Of a DNA stretch of 64,000 bases, positions 39,818 to 49,899 are shown in pieces. The notes below the pieces were generated by a model. The model ran no database searches. It worked only from the letters and a program-made list of their open reading frames with translations, and had not been told where the DNA came from. The stretch comes from Flavobacteriaceae bacterium (lineage in GTDB: Bacteria > Bacteroidota > Bacteroidia > Flavobacteriales > Flavobacteriaceae). Every line of letters begins with the position of its first letter. The stretch's first letter is position 1. Made by a program: the position numbers and the translations under genes. The stretch is taken from positions 1-64,000 of the forward strand of contig JAQXBT010000013.1 of assembly GCA_029252265.1 (NCBI GenBank), given 5' to 3'.

Positions 39818-40249
39818 TTAACAAGGTTGAATTTTATTAATTCTATTTTGATGACGGCCGCCTTCAAATTCTGTATTTAAAAATGTTTCAACCATTTCTA
39901 AAACAGCGTCTATTTCGGTAAAACGAGCAGGTATACAAAGTATATTTGCGTTGTTATGTTGCCGTATTAACGACACAATTTCATTATTCCAACATATACC
40001 AGCTCTTATGCTTGAATATTTATTTGCGGTCATTGCAACACCATTAGCGCTACCACATATTAAAATTCCAAAGGTTGCTTTTTTACTTTCGACATCTTGA
40101 GCTACAGGATGTACAAAATCAGGATAATCGACACTCGAGTCAGAATCGGTTCCATAATTTACAACTTGAATATGTCTAGATTTTAAAAATTCTATAATTC
40201 TGAATTTATAATCTGTTCCTGCGTGATCGTTTCCGATAGATATGTTCAT
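39818..40249 (-). CDS. rpiB: ribose-5-phosphate isomerase B
   Basis: ISIGNDHAGTDYKFRIIEFL; GILICGSANGVAMTANKYSSIRAGICWN. Confidence 0.94.
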   Translation of the reverse strand: MNISIGNDHAGTDYKFRIIEFLKSRHIQVVNYGTDSDSSVDYPDFVHPVAQDVESKKATFGILICGSANGVAMTANKYSSIRAGICWNNEIVSLIRQHNNANILCIPARFTEIDAVLEMVETFLNTEFEGGRHQNRINKIQPC

Positions 40250-40794
40250 TTGTTAAAACTTAAATTATTAGTAAATTTACAAAAAAGAGTTTTATATAAT
40301 TTAAATTGTTAATAGCCTTTTTAATTAGTTGTTAATAATTAATGAACGAATATGAAAACTAAATTTTTTAATATCAATTAATTTTATCAACCAGCTATAT
40401 GAAATTATAAAACTAATTAAGTTATCTTTTTTAGTTGTTTACTTATGAATATTGAAAGGGTGCTTGTGAACAAAAAAAACTAAATTACTTATAAGCTATT
40501 CTATGTGAGTAGTGGTTATCAACAACGTATAATAGGTATAACTAAATAGTTATAAATCAAATAATTAAATAAATAATTAATTGTTAAGTAATTGTTTATA
40601 ATATGTATATAAGTGATAAAACTAATGAATACAATAAAACTTATAGTACCTATTCACAGACTATAATAAACACCATTAGTTTTTAAATAATTTAATAAAA
40701 AATTAATATGATTATATTAAATGTGGATAAAGTTAAAAAAGAGATGACTTTGAGTTGAATTAAAGTAGTAGCTTTGCTTAATCAGAAACCTTAA
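40250..40794. other. Long AT-rich divergent intergenic region; weak candidate replication-origin-like region
   Basis: ~545 bp noncoding and strongly AT; perfect DnaA box TGTGGATAA at 40722-40730 and one-mismatch TTATCAACA at 40516-40524. Confidence 0.3.
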
Positions 40795-42963
40795 ATGAAA
40801 CGAAAAAAGAATAACAAACAATCTATTCAAAATTATAGTCAAAGTATATTAACTATTCTTAAAGCAGATAGAAAAAAAACATTCAATCATAAGCAAATAG
40901 CAGCACAACTTGGTGTAAATGATGCGAGTAGCCGTAACCAGATCATAAAAAATCTTCACAAACTTGCGGGTAAAAAAGAAATAGAAGAAATAGAACGGGG
41001 TAAATTTCAAATTGTCACCTCAACAGAATACTATATAGGAATTGTAGATATGGCCTCTAGAGGCAATGCATATATTATATGTGATGATTTAGAAGATGAT
41101 GTTTTTATAGCAGCTAATAAGATGCAAAAAGCACTTCATGGGGACACCGTTGAATTATATGTTTATAACCGAAAAAAGAATGGAAAAAAAGAAGGAGAAA
41201 TAACTCAAATAATAAAAAGATCTAGAACTGACTATGTTGGAATCATACAATTAAATGAAAAGTTTGCATTTGTAGTACCAGATAGTAATAAAATGCCCGT
41301 CGATGTCTTTGTACCACTTTCTAAAACCTTAAAAGCTGAAGATGGTGATAAAGTATTGGTAAGTTTAGAAGAATGGCCCGATAAAGCAGATTGCCCAAAT
41401 GGAAAAATAATTAAAATATTAGGAAAACCAGGCGATCATAATACAGAAATTCATTCCATATTAGCTGAATATGGATTGCCGTATGAATTTCCAACAGAAG
41501 TTGAAACGTTTGCAAATAATATAGACACTTCTATCACAGAAGGTGAAATTTCTAAACGTCGCGACATGCGATCAACACTTACTTTTACAATAGATCCAAA
41601 GGATGCAAAAGATTTTGATGATGCCTTATCATTTAAACAACTTCCTAATGGCAACTTCGAAATAGGAATTCATATAGCCGATGTTTCTCATTACTTACAA
41701 GAGGGCACTGTTTTAGATGACGAAGCTTACGAACGAGCTACTTCTGTTTATTTAGTTGATAGAGTCGTTCCAATGCTTCCTGAAGTATTATCTAACAATG
41801 CGTGCTCTTTACGTCCAAACGAAGAAAAATATACGTTCTCTGCCGTTTTTGAAATTAATAATAAAGCACTTATAGAAAACCAATGGTTTGGAAGAACAGT
41901 TACCTATAGTGATGCTCGTTTTGCGTATGAGGAAGCACAGCATATTATAGAAACAGAAGCTTGTGAAATTCCAGAAGAAATTTCAATAACAGGTGAAGCA
42001 TATACTGCAGATACTTTAGTTAAAAAAGCTATCTTAAAATTAGATGAACTTGCGAAAATAATGCGCCAAAAACGTATGAAAGATGGCGCTATCTCTTTTG
42101 ATAAAGCTGAAGTTAAATTTAATCTTGACGAGACAAACAACCCTGTAGGCGTGTTTTTTAAAACATCTAAAGATGCAAATAAACTAATTGAAGAGTTTAT
42201 GCTATTAGCAAACAGAAAAGTATCTGAATTTATCGGAAAACAATCTCCACAAAAAACATTTATTTATAGAACTCATGATGAACCTGATGACCAAAAATTA
42301 GCCGGTCTTCAAAGAATTGTATCTCAATTTGGCCACCAACTAAATTTTAAAAATAGAGAAACTACCACACAATCTCTAAATACCCTTCTAAAAAATGTTA
42401 AAGGGACTAAAGAACAAAATTTAGTTGATACATTAACCATTCGTTGCATGAGTAAAGCAGCCTATTCTACTAAAAACATTGGCCATTACGGCCTTGCTTT
42501 TGACTATTACAGTCATTTTACATCGCCAATTAGAAGATATCCTGATGTTATGGCACATCGTTTCTTACAACATTATCTCGACGGAAATAAAACAACAAAC
42601 GAAGGGGTTTATGAAGAAAAGTGTAAACACGCTTCTAATATGGAATATCTTGCGACAAAAGCAGAACGCGATTCTATAAAATATATGCAAGTCAAGTACA
42701 TGCAAGACCATAAAGAAGATACTTTTTTAGGAGTTATTTCTGGAGTAACCGAATGGGGAATGTATGTAGAAATTATAGAAAACAAATGTGAGGGTATGAT
42801 AAGAATTAGAGATATTAAAGGCGATTTCTATAGGTTTGATGCTGAGGAATTTGCTTTAATAGGAGAAAAAACAAAAACAAAATACCAGTTAGGCGATGAA
42901 ATTGAGGTCCGCGTCAAACAAGCCGATTTGGTTAAAAAACACTTAGACTTTAGTTTAGCTTAA
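40795..42963 (+). CDS. rnr: ribonuclease R
   Basis: TFTIDPKDAKDFDDALSF...GIHIADVSHYL; YSHFTSPIRRYPDVMAHR; S1 domain at C-terminus. Confidence 0.96.
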   Translation: MKRKKNNKQSIQNYSQSILTILKADRKKTFNHKQIAAQLGVNDASSRNQIIKNLHKLAGKKEIEEIERGKFQIVTSTEYYIGIVDMASRGNAYIICDDLEDDVFIAANKMQKALHGDTVELYVYNRKKNGKKEGEITQIIKRSRTDYVGIIQLNEKFAFVVPDSNKMPVDVFVPLSKTLKAEDGDKVLVSLEEWPDKADCPNGKIIKILGKPGDHNTEIHSILAEYGLPYEFPTEVETFANNIDTSITEGEISKRRDMRSTLTFTIDPKDAKDFDDALSFKQLPNGNFEIGIHIADVSHYLQEGTVLDDEAYERATSVYLVDRVVPMLPEVLSNNACSLRPNEEKYTFSAVFEINNKALIENQWFGRTVTYSDARFAYEEAQHIIETEACEIPEEISITGEAYTADTLVKKAILKLDELAKIMRQKRMKDGAISFDKAEVKFNLDETNNPVGVFFKTSKDANKLIEEFMLLANRKVSEFIGKQSPQKTFIYRTHDEPDDQKLAGLQRIVSQFGHQLNFKNRETTTQSLNTLLKNVKGTKEQNLVDTLTIRCMSKAAYSTKNIGHYGLAFDYYSHFTSPIRRYPDVMAHRFLQHYLDGNKTTNEGVYEEKCKHASNMEYLATKAERDSIKYMQVKYMQDHKEDTFLGVISGVTEWGMYVEIIENKCEGMIRIRDIKGDFYRFDAEEFALIGEKTKTKYQLGDEIEVRVKQADLVKKHLDFSLA

Positions 42964-42984
42964 TTTTACTTAAATTTTTACACA

Positions 42985-43656
42985 ATGAAACCTTATACAC
43001 TATTACTCTTACTTTTTAATTTTTTAGTCTTTTCTCAAACCCCAATTAGTAAGTCATTAGGAGAGTTTTCTGAACTCAAAATCTATGATTTAATCAATAT
43101 AGAACTCATAGAGTCTACCGAAAACAAAATTGAAATAACAGGCGCTAATGCAACAGATGTAATTGTTATTCAAAAAAATGATATTCTTAGAATAAGAATG
43201 GCGCTTCATAAATCATTTAATGGAAGTAAAACATTTATAAAATTATTTTACACTAAAATTCACACCATCGATGTTAATGAAGGTGCTAAAGTCGTTTCAG
43301 AATCCACTTTTAAACAATATGAGTTAGAATTAAAAGCGCAAGAAGGTGGTACGATATCTGTTAAGACGGATACTAAAATATTAACGATTAAGAGTGTAAC
43401 AGGTGGAGTTATTGAAACAAGTGGTACTACAGAAGCACAAAACTTAAACATAAGAACTAGAGGTGCTTATAATGGATCACAATTAAAAGCTTTAAATTCT
43501 AAAATAAAAATTAAGGCTGGCGGGGATGTCGATGTTAATAGTTCTGATCTTATTGAAGTTAGAATTATTGCAGGTGGCAACTTAACTATTCATGGAACCA
43601 CAAAACACTTGAAGGAAACCAATAGGATTGGTGGAACTATTAGTTTTAAGGACTAA
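42985..43656 (+). CDS. Head GIN domain-containing (DUF2807) protein
   Basis: Signal peptide; FSELKIYDLINIELIES...NGSQLKALNSKIKIKAGGDVDVNSSDLIEVRIIAGGNLTIHG. Confidence 0.82.
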   Translation: MKPYTLLLLLFNFLVFSQTPISKSLGEFSELKIYDLINIELIESTENKIEITGANATDVIVIQKNDILRIRMALHKSFNGSKTFIKLFYTKIHTIDVNEGAKVVSESTFKQYELELKAQEGGTISVKTDTKILTIKSVTGGVIETSGTTEAQNLNIRTRGAYNGSQLKALNSKIKIKAGGDVDVNSSDLIEVRIIAGGNLTIHGTTKHLKETNRIGGTISFKD

Positions 43657-43696
43657 TTATTATTTATTTTAAATTAATTAATTTTATAATACAATC

Positions 43697-44368
43697 ATGA
43701 TCGAAGATATTCAAGCTGCGATTCCTCTTGGCTTTTTTTTAGCTTTTATGATTGGTCCTGTTTTTTTTGTACTCATTGAAACAAGTATCACAAAAGGAAT
43801 TAGAGCTGCCATTGCTTTTGATGCGGGCGTTATTATTGCAGATGTTATTTTCATTGCAGTGGCATATTTTAGTAGCTTTCAACTATTAGAAAATTTAAGT
43901 AATCAACCAGGTTTGTATGTCTTTGGTGGAACCATCTTAGCGATCTACGGGTTAATCATTTTTATTAAAAAGCCCAACCTAAAAGAAATTAAAAATCAAT
44001 TTAATAATTCATTTAAAGCTAATTATATAGAGCTATTTATTAAAGGGTTTTTATTAAACTTTATAAATATTGGTGTTTTACTATTTTGGTTAGGAGTGGT
44101 CATTGTTACAGGACCAAATTTTGAGAACGACATCAATCGATTTGTGGTGTTTTTTGGAACATTAATGCTCGCTTATTTTATAACAGACTTAATTAAAATT
44201 GTGTTGGCAAAACAATTAAAGAAAAAATTAACCCCTGGAACTATTATAAAAACAAAGAAAATTCTTGGCGCACTTTTAATAATTTGTGGATTAACACTTA
44301 TAACGAAAGGATTTTTACCAAAGGATAAATTAAACCCTCAAACGATTATTGAAGAAATAAGAGAATAA
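43697..44368 (+). CDS. LysE family translocator
   Basis: AIPLGFFLAFMIGPVFFVLIETSITKGIRAAIAFDAGVIIADV. Confidence 0.87.
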   Translation: MIEDIQAAIPLGFFLAFMIGPVFFVLIETSITKGIRAAIAFDAGVIIADVIFIAVAYFSSFQLLENLSNQPGLYVFGGTILAIYGLIIFIKKPNLKEIKNQFNNSFKANYIELFIKGFLLNFINIGVLLFWLGVVIVTGPNFENDINRFVVFFGTLMLAYFITDLIKIVLAKQLKKKLTPGTIIKTKKILGALLIICGLTLITKGFLPKDKLNPQTIIEEIRE

Positions 44369-44371
44369 AAA

Positions 44372-44396
44372 AAACCACATCAGGATGATGTGGTTT
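44372..44396. terminator. Intrinsic terminator hairpin between lysE-like gene and tRNA-Cys
   Basis: AAACCACATC-aggat-GATGTGGTTT, perfect 10-bp stem. Confidence 0.75.
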
Positions 44397-44406
44397 AAGT
44401 AAGTTG

Positions 44407-44477
44407 AGGCGTCTAGCGGATTCGAACCGCTGTAGAAGGTTTTGCAGACCTCTGCCTAGCCACTCGGCCAAGACGCC
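44407..44477 (-). tRNA. tRNA-Cys (anticodon GCA)
   Basis: Reverse complement GGCGTCTTGGCCGAGTGGCTAGGCAGAGGTCTGCAAAACCTTCTACAGCGGTTCGAATCCGCTAGACGCCT; 7-bp acceptor stem GGCGTCT/AGACGCC, GGTTCGAATCC T-arm, U73 as expected for Cys. Confidence 0.95.
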
Positions 44478-44574
44478 AAAAACGAACGCAAATTTAAGCA
44501 AATTTAAACATTACACAAGATAAAATAAATATATCAGTAAAAACAAGATAACCTTTACAAAAGAAAAAAGAAAG

Positions 44575-45468
44575 TTGCAAGCCATTACAGTCATACATTT
44601 TATTGTGAATCCTATCTCTGGAAAAGGAAAAAATAGCCTAGACACCGCAATGGTCTTAAGGATCTTTAATACAAAGAGGTTCAAAGTACAAATCTCGGAA
44701 ACCCTTAAACCATCCCACGCCATTGAGCTTTCCTTAGAATCGATTAAAAAAGGAGTTGATATTATTGTCGCTTGTGGAGGTGACGGGACGATAAACGAAG
44801 TTGCAGGATGTTTAATAGGTACCAGTGTTAAACTTGGTATTATCAAATTTGGATCTGGAAACGGTTTAGCAACCACCCTTAATATACCCAAAAATAGTGA
44901 AGATGCCTTAAGAGTGATTAAACAAGGCATCACTACTAAAATTGATGCAGGCGAAATAAACAATCATTATTTTTTCAGCAACTCTGGAATTGGTTTCGAC
45001 GCCAACGTTATAAATAATTATTCAAACACAAAAAAAAGACAATTAGTCTCCTATTTGAAGGCATCACTTTCCACGTTTTTTTCTAAACCACCACCCCTTT
45101 CAGTCGAAATTGCTATTAACTCCGAACGTTTTTCGTTAAAACCCTTTATGGTATTTGTTTCAAATTCTAATGAGATGGGGTATGACATCTCGCTAACACC
45201 AAAAGCATCTATTCAAGATGGCATGCTTGATGTTATTATTGTGGAGACCCTCAACAAATTAGAAATTATTCATTTTGCTTTTTTACTACTAATAAAAAAA
45301 CCGCAAAAATTCAAAAAAGCACACTATTTTCTAACTAAGAACATAGAAATAACCAATCTTCTAAGTGGAAGCGTTTTAACCCAAATCGATGGAGAATCAA
45401 GGCAAATTGATTCCAACACACTTAAGATCAGTATTAAAAAAGAGGCACTTTCAGTTATTATTCCTTAG
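44575..45468 (+). CDS. Diacylglycerol/lipid kinase family protein (YegS-like)
   Basis: FIVNPISGKGKNSLD...IVACGGDGTINEVAGCL. Confidence 0.9.
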   Translation: MQAITVIHFIVNPISGKGKNSLDTAMVLRIFNTKRFKVQISETLKPSHAIELSLESIKKGVDIIVACGGDGTINEVAGCLIGTSVKLGIIKFGSGNGLATTLNIPKNSEDALRVIKQGITTKIDAGEINNHYFFSNSGIGFDANVINNYSNTKKRQLVSYLKASLSTFFSKPPPLSVEIAINSERFSLKPFMVFVSNSNEMGYDISLTPKASIQDGMLDVIIVETLNKLEIIHFAFLLLIKKPQKFKKAHYFLTKNIEITNLLSGSVLTQIDGESRQIDSNTLKISIKKEALSVIIP

Positions 45469-45470
45469 AG

Positions 45471-45830
45471 TTAAACCCGATTTTCGCTTAATACAATTGT
45501 TACTTTTTCGACATCTCCACCTAAAGGCGGATTAATTTTTGACACCGAAACAGTCGTGGCGGTTACCGTGGGGCATTTATCAAAGATTTGGAGGATGATT
45601 CGTTTTGCAACAGCCTCCAACAGCTTCGCTGGAACGCTCATCTCTTTAACCACAATCGCATTTAATGTGACATAGTCAACCGTATCGTTTAAAGCGTCTG
45701 TCATAGACGATTTTTCTAAATCAGCATTAACACTTACATCTACTCTGTAGTCACTCCCAATCGTTGTTTCCTCGCTCATACACCCATGATACGCATACAC
45801 CCGAATGTTTTCAACCTTAATTACTCCCAT
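45471..45830 (-). CDS. folB: dihydroneopterin aldolase
   Basis: IKVENIRVYAYHGCMSEETTIGSDYRVDVSV...DTVDYVTL. Confidence 0.93.
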   Translation of the reverse strand: MGVIKVENIRVYAYHGCMSEETTIGSDYRVDVSVNADLEKSSMTDALNDTVDYVTLNAIVVKEMSVPAKLLEAVAKRIILQIFDKCPTVTATTVSVSKINPPLGGDVEKVTIVLSENRV

Positions 45831-45938
45831 TTTATAGTTTTTTATTTTGTTAAAAATAATAATTATACCGAAGATATATCTATAAACTTTTTATTTGATT
45901 AATTTTGCTACGTGTTTATTCAAGAAATACATAGCATT

Positions 45939-47972
45939 ATGTCAGATACCCACAAACCGCTCAACTTTTTAGAGCAAATAGTAGAAGAAGATTTAAAGAA
46001 CGGCTTGCCACAAAACAAACTCCGCTTTCGATTTCCCCCAGAACCGAATGGCTATCTCCATATTGGACATACAAAAGCGATTGGTATTAGTTTTGGTTTA
46101 GGTGAAACTTATAACGCACCAGTAAATTTGCGTTTTGATGATACGAACCCTACAAAGGAAGATCAGGAATATGTAGATGCAATCAAAGAAGACATCTCTT
46201 GGTTAGGATATCAATGGGACAAAGAACTATATTCCTCAGACTATTTTGAGCAATTATACATTTGGGCGTTAGAAATGATAAAAGACGGCAAAGCGTATGT
46301 AGACTCCCAATCAAGTGAAGCCATGGCTGTTCAAAAAGGAACGCCGACGCAACCGGGAGTAGATAGCCCATTTAGAAACCGATCTGTAGAAGAAAATTTA
46401 GCCCTTTTCAATCAAATGAAAAACGGCAAATTTAAGGCAGGTACACATGTTTTAAGAGCTAAAATAGACATGAAGCATGTGAATATGTTGATGCGCGACC
46501 CGTTAATGTATCGCATCTTACATGCGGACCACCACCGAACCGGATCGACCTGGTGTATTTATCCAATGTATGACTGGACTCATGGCGAGAGTGATTATTT
46601 AGAACAGGTCTCACACTCCTTATGTTCCTTAGAGTTTAAGCCCCACAGAGATTTATATGATTGGTTTAAAACCATTGTCTCTAAATATACAACGAAAGAA
46701 TCCCTACCCTTAATTCCAAAACAACGCGAATTTGCACGTCTAAACTTAAGCTATACCGTTATGAGTAAGCGAAAGTTATTAAAATTAGTGGAAGACAAAA
46801 TTGTGAGCGGCTGGGACGACCCTCGAATGCCAACAATTTCTGGACTTAGACGTCGAGGTTATACCCCTACTTCGATTCGCAAGTTTGTAGACACGGTTGG
46901 TGTCGCTAAGCGAGATAATATAATAGACGTCTCTCTTTTAGAGTTTTGTGTTCGAGAAGACCTCAACAAAAAAGCCGCCCGGATTATGGCTGTTTTAGAT
47001 CCTGTAAAACTTGTGGTTAAAAATTATCCAAAAGAAAAAGAGGAGTGGTTAGACGCTGAAAACAATCCAGAAGATGAAAGTAGCGGTTCGCGAACCGTTC
47101 CGTTTTCTAAAGACCTTTACATAGAACGCGATGATTTTAAAGAAGAAGCTAATAGTAAGTATTTTAGACTCTCACTCGGGAAAGAAGTACGACTCAAAAA
47201 TGCTTTTATTATCAAAGCAGAAAGTGTCGTTAAAGATGCTAGTGGGAAAATTTTAGAAATTCACTGTAGTTATGACCCAAAAAGTTTAAGCGGTAGCGGA
47301 ACTCCCGAAAGCCTTCGAAAAGTAAAGGGAACTTTGCATTGGGTTTCTAGAGCGCACGCCATTGAAGCAGAAGTTAGAGAATATGACCGCTTGTTTGTAC
47401 ACGCAGAACCGGACAATCAAACAGAAAACTTTTTGAAATTTGTAAATCCAAAATCATTAAATGTCAGAAAAGCGTTCATTGAGCCACACATTAAAAAGGC
47501 AAGTGTAGGTGAACAATTTCAATTTCAACGCATCGGATATTTCAATCTAGATAAAGATACAAGTGAGCACAACTTAGTGTTCAATAAAACAGTTGGATTA
47601 CGAGATACTTGGGTAAAACAAGCACCTAAACAAACGCTTAACCAGTCTAAATCAAGTGCATCACAACAATCTCAAAGAAAACCGATTGACGTTATTAAAC
47701 AACTTGGAAAAAAATACACGAACCTTCCTCAAGAAAAGCAGCTCAAAGTCAAAACGGAGATTCAAGCTTTAGCTAAAGACGTCTCTTATGAAGATTTAGA
47801 ACCGTTATTTAATACCGCCGCCAAAAAAGTGGGGACACGCATCGCTACCGTCATCACTCTAAATGAATTATTAAAAAACGGTTTAAAACGCAGCGAACAA
47901 ATCGATATTTTTGTAGCAACCGCTAAATCGGATGATCACCCTTTGTTAAACGAGGAAGCAAGCCGTATTTAA
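45939..47972 (+). CDS. glnS: glutamine--tRNA ligase
   Basis: RFPPEPNGYLHIGHTKAI; VMSKRKLLKLVED. Track start 45912; ATG at 45939 (MSDTHKPLNFLEQIV) is probable. Confidence 0.95.
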   Translation: MSDTHKPLNFLEQIVEEDLKNGLPQNKLRFRFPPEPNGYLHIGHTKAIGISFGLGETYNAPVNLRFDDTNPTKEDQEYVDAIKEDISWLGYQWDKELYSSDYFEQLYIWALEMIKDGKAYVDSQSSEAMAVQKGTPTQPGVDSPFRNRSVEENLALFNQMKNGKFKAGTHVLRAKIDMKHVNMLMRDPLMYRILHADHHRTGSTWCIYPMYDWTHGESDYLEQVSHSLCSLEFKPHRDLYDWFKTIVSKYTTKESLPLIPKQREFARLNLSYTVMSKRKLLKLVEDKIVSGWDDPRMPTISGLRRRGYTPTSIRKFVDTVGVAKRDNIIDVSLLEFCVREDLNKKAARIMAVLDPVKLVVKNYPKEKEEWLDAENNPEDESSGSRTVPFSKDLYIERDDFKEEANSKYFRLSLGKEVRLKNAFIIKAESVVKDASGKILEIHCSYDPKSLSGSGTPESLRKVKGTLHWVSRAHAIEAEVREYDRLFVHAEPDNQTENFLKFVNPKSLNVRKAFIEPHIKKASVGEQFQFQRIGYFNLDKDTSEHNLVFNKTVGLRDTWVKQAPKQTLNQSKSSASQQSQRKPIDVIKQLGKKYTNLPQEKQLKVKTEIQALAKDVSYEDLEPLFNTAAKKVGTRIATVITLNELLKNGLKRSEQIDIFVATAKSDDHPLLNEEASRI

Positions 47973-47973
47973 G

Positions 47974-48897
47974 TTATTTTTTTAATTTTTTAGGACCGTT
48001 TTTCATCGCCTCTCCTATCTGATTACTTGCGGTAAAACTAGCCACCATGTCGTTTAGCATTGTACTGCCTGCCTGCGGTGAATTAGGCAATAGAATAAGA
48101 TTACTATTTGTTTCTTGCCCAATAGATTGAAGGGTATCGTAGTGTTGTGTTACTACAATTAATGCCGAAGCTTCTTGAGAGTTAATCCCCACCTTATTTA
48201 GCACCTCTACAGACTCTTCAAGGCCACGAGCAATTTCACGACGTTGATCGGCAATACCTTGCCCTTGTAGGCGTTTACTTTCTGCTTCAGCCTTCGCTTT
48301 TTCTACGATCAGAATTCGTGCGGCATCTCCTTCAAATTGTGCAGCAATTTTTTCGCGTTCAGAGGCATTAATTCGGTTCATTGCCTCTTTAACTTGGGCG
48401 TCTGGATCTATATCTGTTACCAAGGTTTTTATGATGTCATATCCATAATCCATCATGGCCTGGTTTAACTCCGACTTGACAGCAATAGCAATATCATCTT
48501 TTTTAACAAAAACATCATCAAGCTTCATTTTTGGAACTTCAGCTCGTACTACATCAAACACATACGAGGTGATCTGATCGTGAGGATAGTCTAACTTATA
48601 AAAGGCATCATACACCTTGTCTTTAATCACTTTAAATTGAACAGATACTTTTAAACGAACAAAAACATCATCCAGTGTTTTAGTTTCAATTAAGACATCT
48701 AACTGTTGGATTTTTAAACTTAAACGACCCGAAATACGATCGATTAAAGGAATTTTGAAATGAAGTCCAGACTGACGAATGCTTTGAAATTTTCCAAATC
48801 GCTCAACAATAGCGGCAGTTTGTTGCTTGACTGTAAAAAGTGCAGCAAAAATAATAATTAATCCAAAAATAATAAAGGGTATTAAAAAAAACGACAT
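47974..48897 (-). CDS. SPFH/band-7 domain protein (stomatin/paraslipin-like)
   Basis: TVKQQTAAIVERFGKFQSIRQSGLHFKIPLIDRI...ASEREKIAAQFEGDAARI. Confidence 0.93.
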   Translation of the reverse strand: MSFFLIPFIIFGLIIIFAALFTVKQQTAAIVERFGKFQSIRQSGLHFKIPLIDRISGRLSLKIQQLDVLIETKTLDDVFVRLKVSVQFKVIKDKVYDAFYKLDYPHDQITSYVFDVVRAEVPKMKLDDVFVKKDDIAIAVKSELNQAMMDYGYDIIKTLVTDIDPDAQVKEAMNRINASEREKIAAQFEGDAARILIVEKAKAEAESKRLQGQGIADQRREIARGLEESVEVLNKVGINSQEASALIVVTQHYDTLQSIGQETNSNLILLPNSPQAGSTMLNDMVASFTASNQIGEAMKNGPKKLKK

Positions 48898-48980
48898 AGT
48901 AACAAGGTTTAAATTAGAGTTAGATATTTGTAATTTAGTATTTTATATTGAAAAAACGAAACGAACCAGACAAAAAAATA

Positions 48981-49892
48981 TTAACGACTTAGTTTTAACG
49001 AAACCACAGAGTTTTCTTTCAGCGCATTCGCATTTGTGAAACGAATAACCGTTCCGTTGAGGTCTGCTTCAATCAAATAAAAAGCTCCCTTATAAAAATT
49101 ATGCATGACAACTGCTTTGAGCAAACCGTCTTCTGTTAAATTAATTTCATGCGCATAATAGTAGTGACCATCAATAACGCTGTATTCACTAAAAAAGGCA
49201 GCGACAAGCGGATGCCTCGGATTTAAGAAGATATTCCTAGGAGTATCTGTCATTAAAATAGTGCCGTTATGTAGTACCATCATTTGGTCTGCAAAAGACA
49301 GAACATCATCTTTGTCATGAGTTGCCAACACACAGGCGATGTTATTTGTTTTTAAATACGCAAATAAATTACGTCTCAAAGATTGTTTTTTGAAGTTATC
49401 GATATGGCTAAATGGTTCATCTAGAAGAATTATTTCAGGACGTCTTGCAATTGCTCGTGCTAAGGCCACACGTTGCTTTTGACCCCCGCTTAAGAATTGT
49501 ATTTTAGTGTTTTCAAAGCCTTCTAATTCTACAACCTCAATGAGCTCTTTAACGCGTGCTTTTTTTTCGTCGAGATAAAAATTAGAGAGATGATCTCCAA
49601 TGTTTTCGGAGACACTGGTGTAGGGCATCAAATCAAATTCTTGCGCCACATATTTCATAAAATCATGCCCCACAACAAGTTTGTTTTTTGGACCTAAAAT
49701 AGGTTGATCTTTCCAAGATATTGATCCGTTATCAACATCCATTTGTCCAAAAATTAGTTTTAGTAGTGTACTTTTTCCAGAACCACTTTCTCCAACAATC
49801 GCCAAACAATCGCCACTTTCAACGACGGCAGAAACTGCCTTTAAAACGGTGCGTTTGTTGTAATTAAAAGAAACATTTTTTATTAAAAGCAT
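48981..49892 (-). CDS. ABC transporter ATP-binding protein
   Basis: AIVGESGSGKSTLLKLIFG; LSGGQKQRVALARAIARRPEIILLDEPFSHID. Confidence 0.95.
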   Translation of the reverse strand: MLLIKNVSFNYNKRTVLKAVSAVVESGDCLAIVGESGSGKSTLLKLIFGQMDVDNGSISWKDQPILGPKNKLVVGHDFMKYVAQEFDLMPYTSVSENIGDHLSNFYLDEKKARVKELIEVVELEGFENTKIQFLSGGQKQRVALARAIARRPEIILLDEPFSHIDNFKKQSLRRNLFAYLKTNNIACVLATHDKDDVLSFADQMMVLHNGTILMTDTPRNIFLNPRHPLVAAFFSEYSVIDGHYYYAHEINLTEDGLLKAVVMHNFYKGAFYLIEADLNGTVIRFTNANALKENSVVSLKLSR

Positions 49893-49899
49893 CTATTGA

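Noticed and set aside
39811-39867. 50-nt overlap of the CDF transporter with rpiB
   Set aside because: Start overcall; ATG at 39810 gives a normal N-terminus without overlap.
44511-44963. 150-aa minus-strand ORF opposite the YegS-like kinase
   Set aside because: Lies antisense to a clear DAGK-domain gene; no independent motif.
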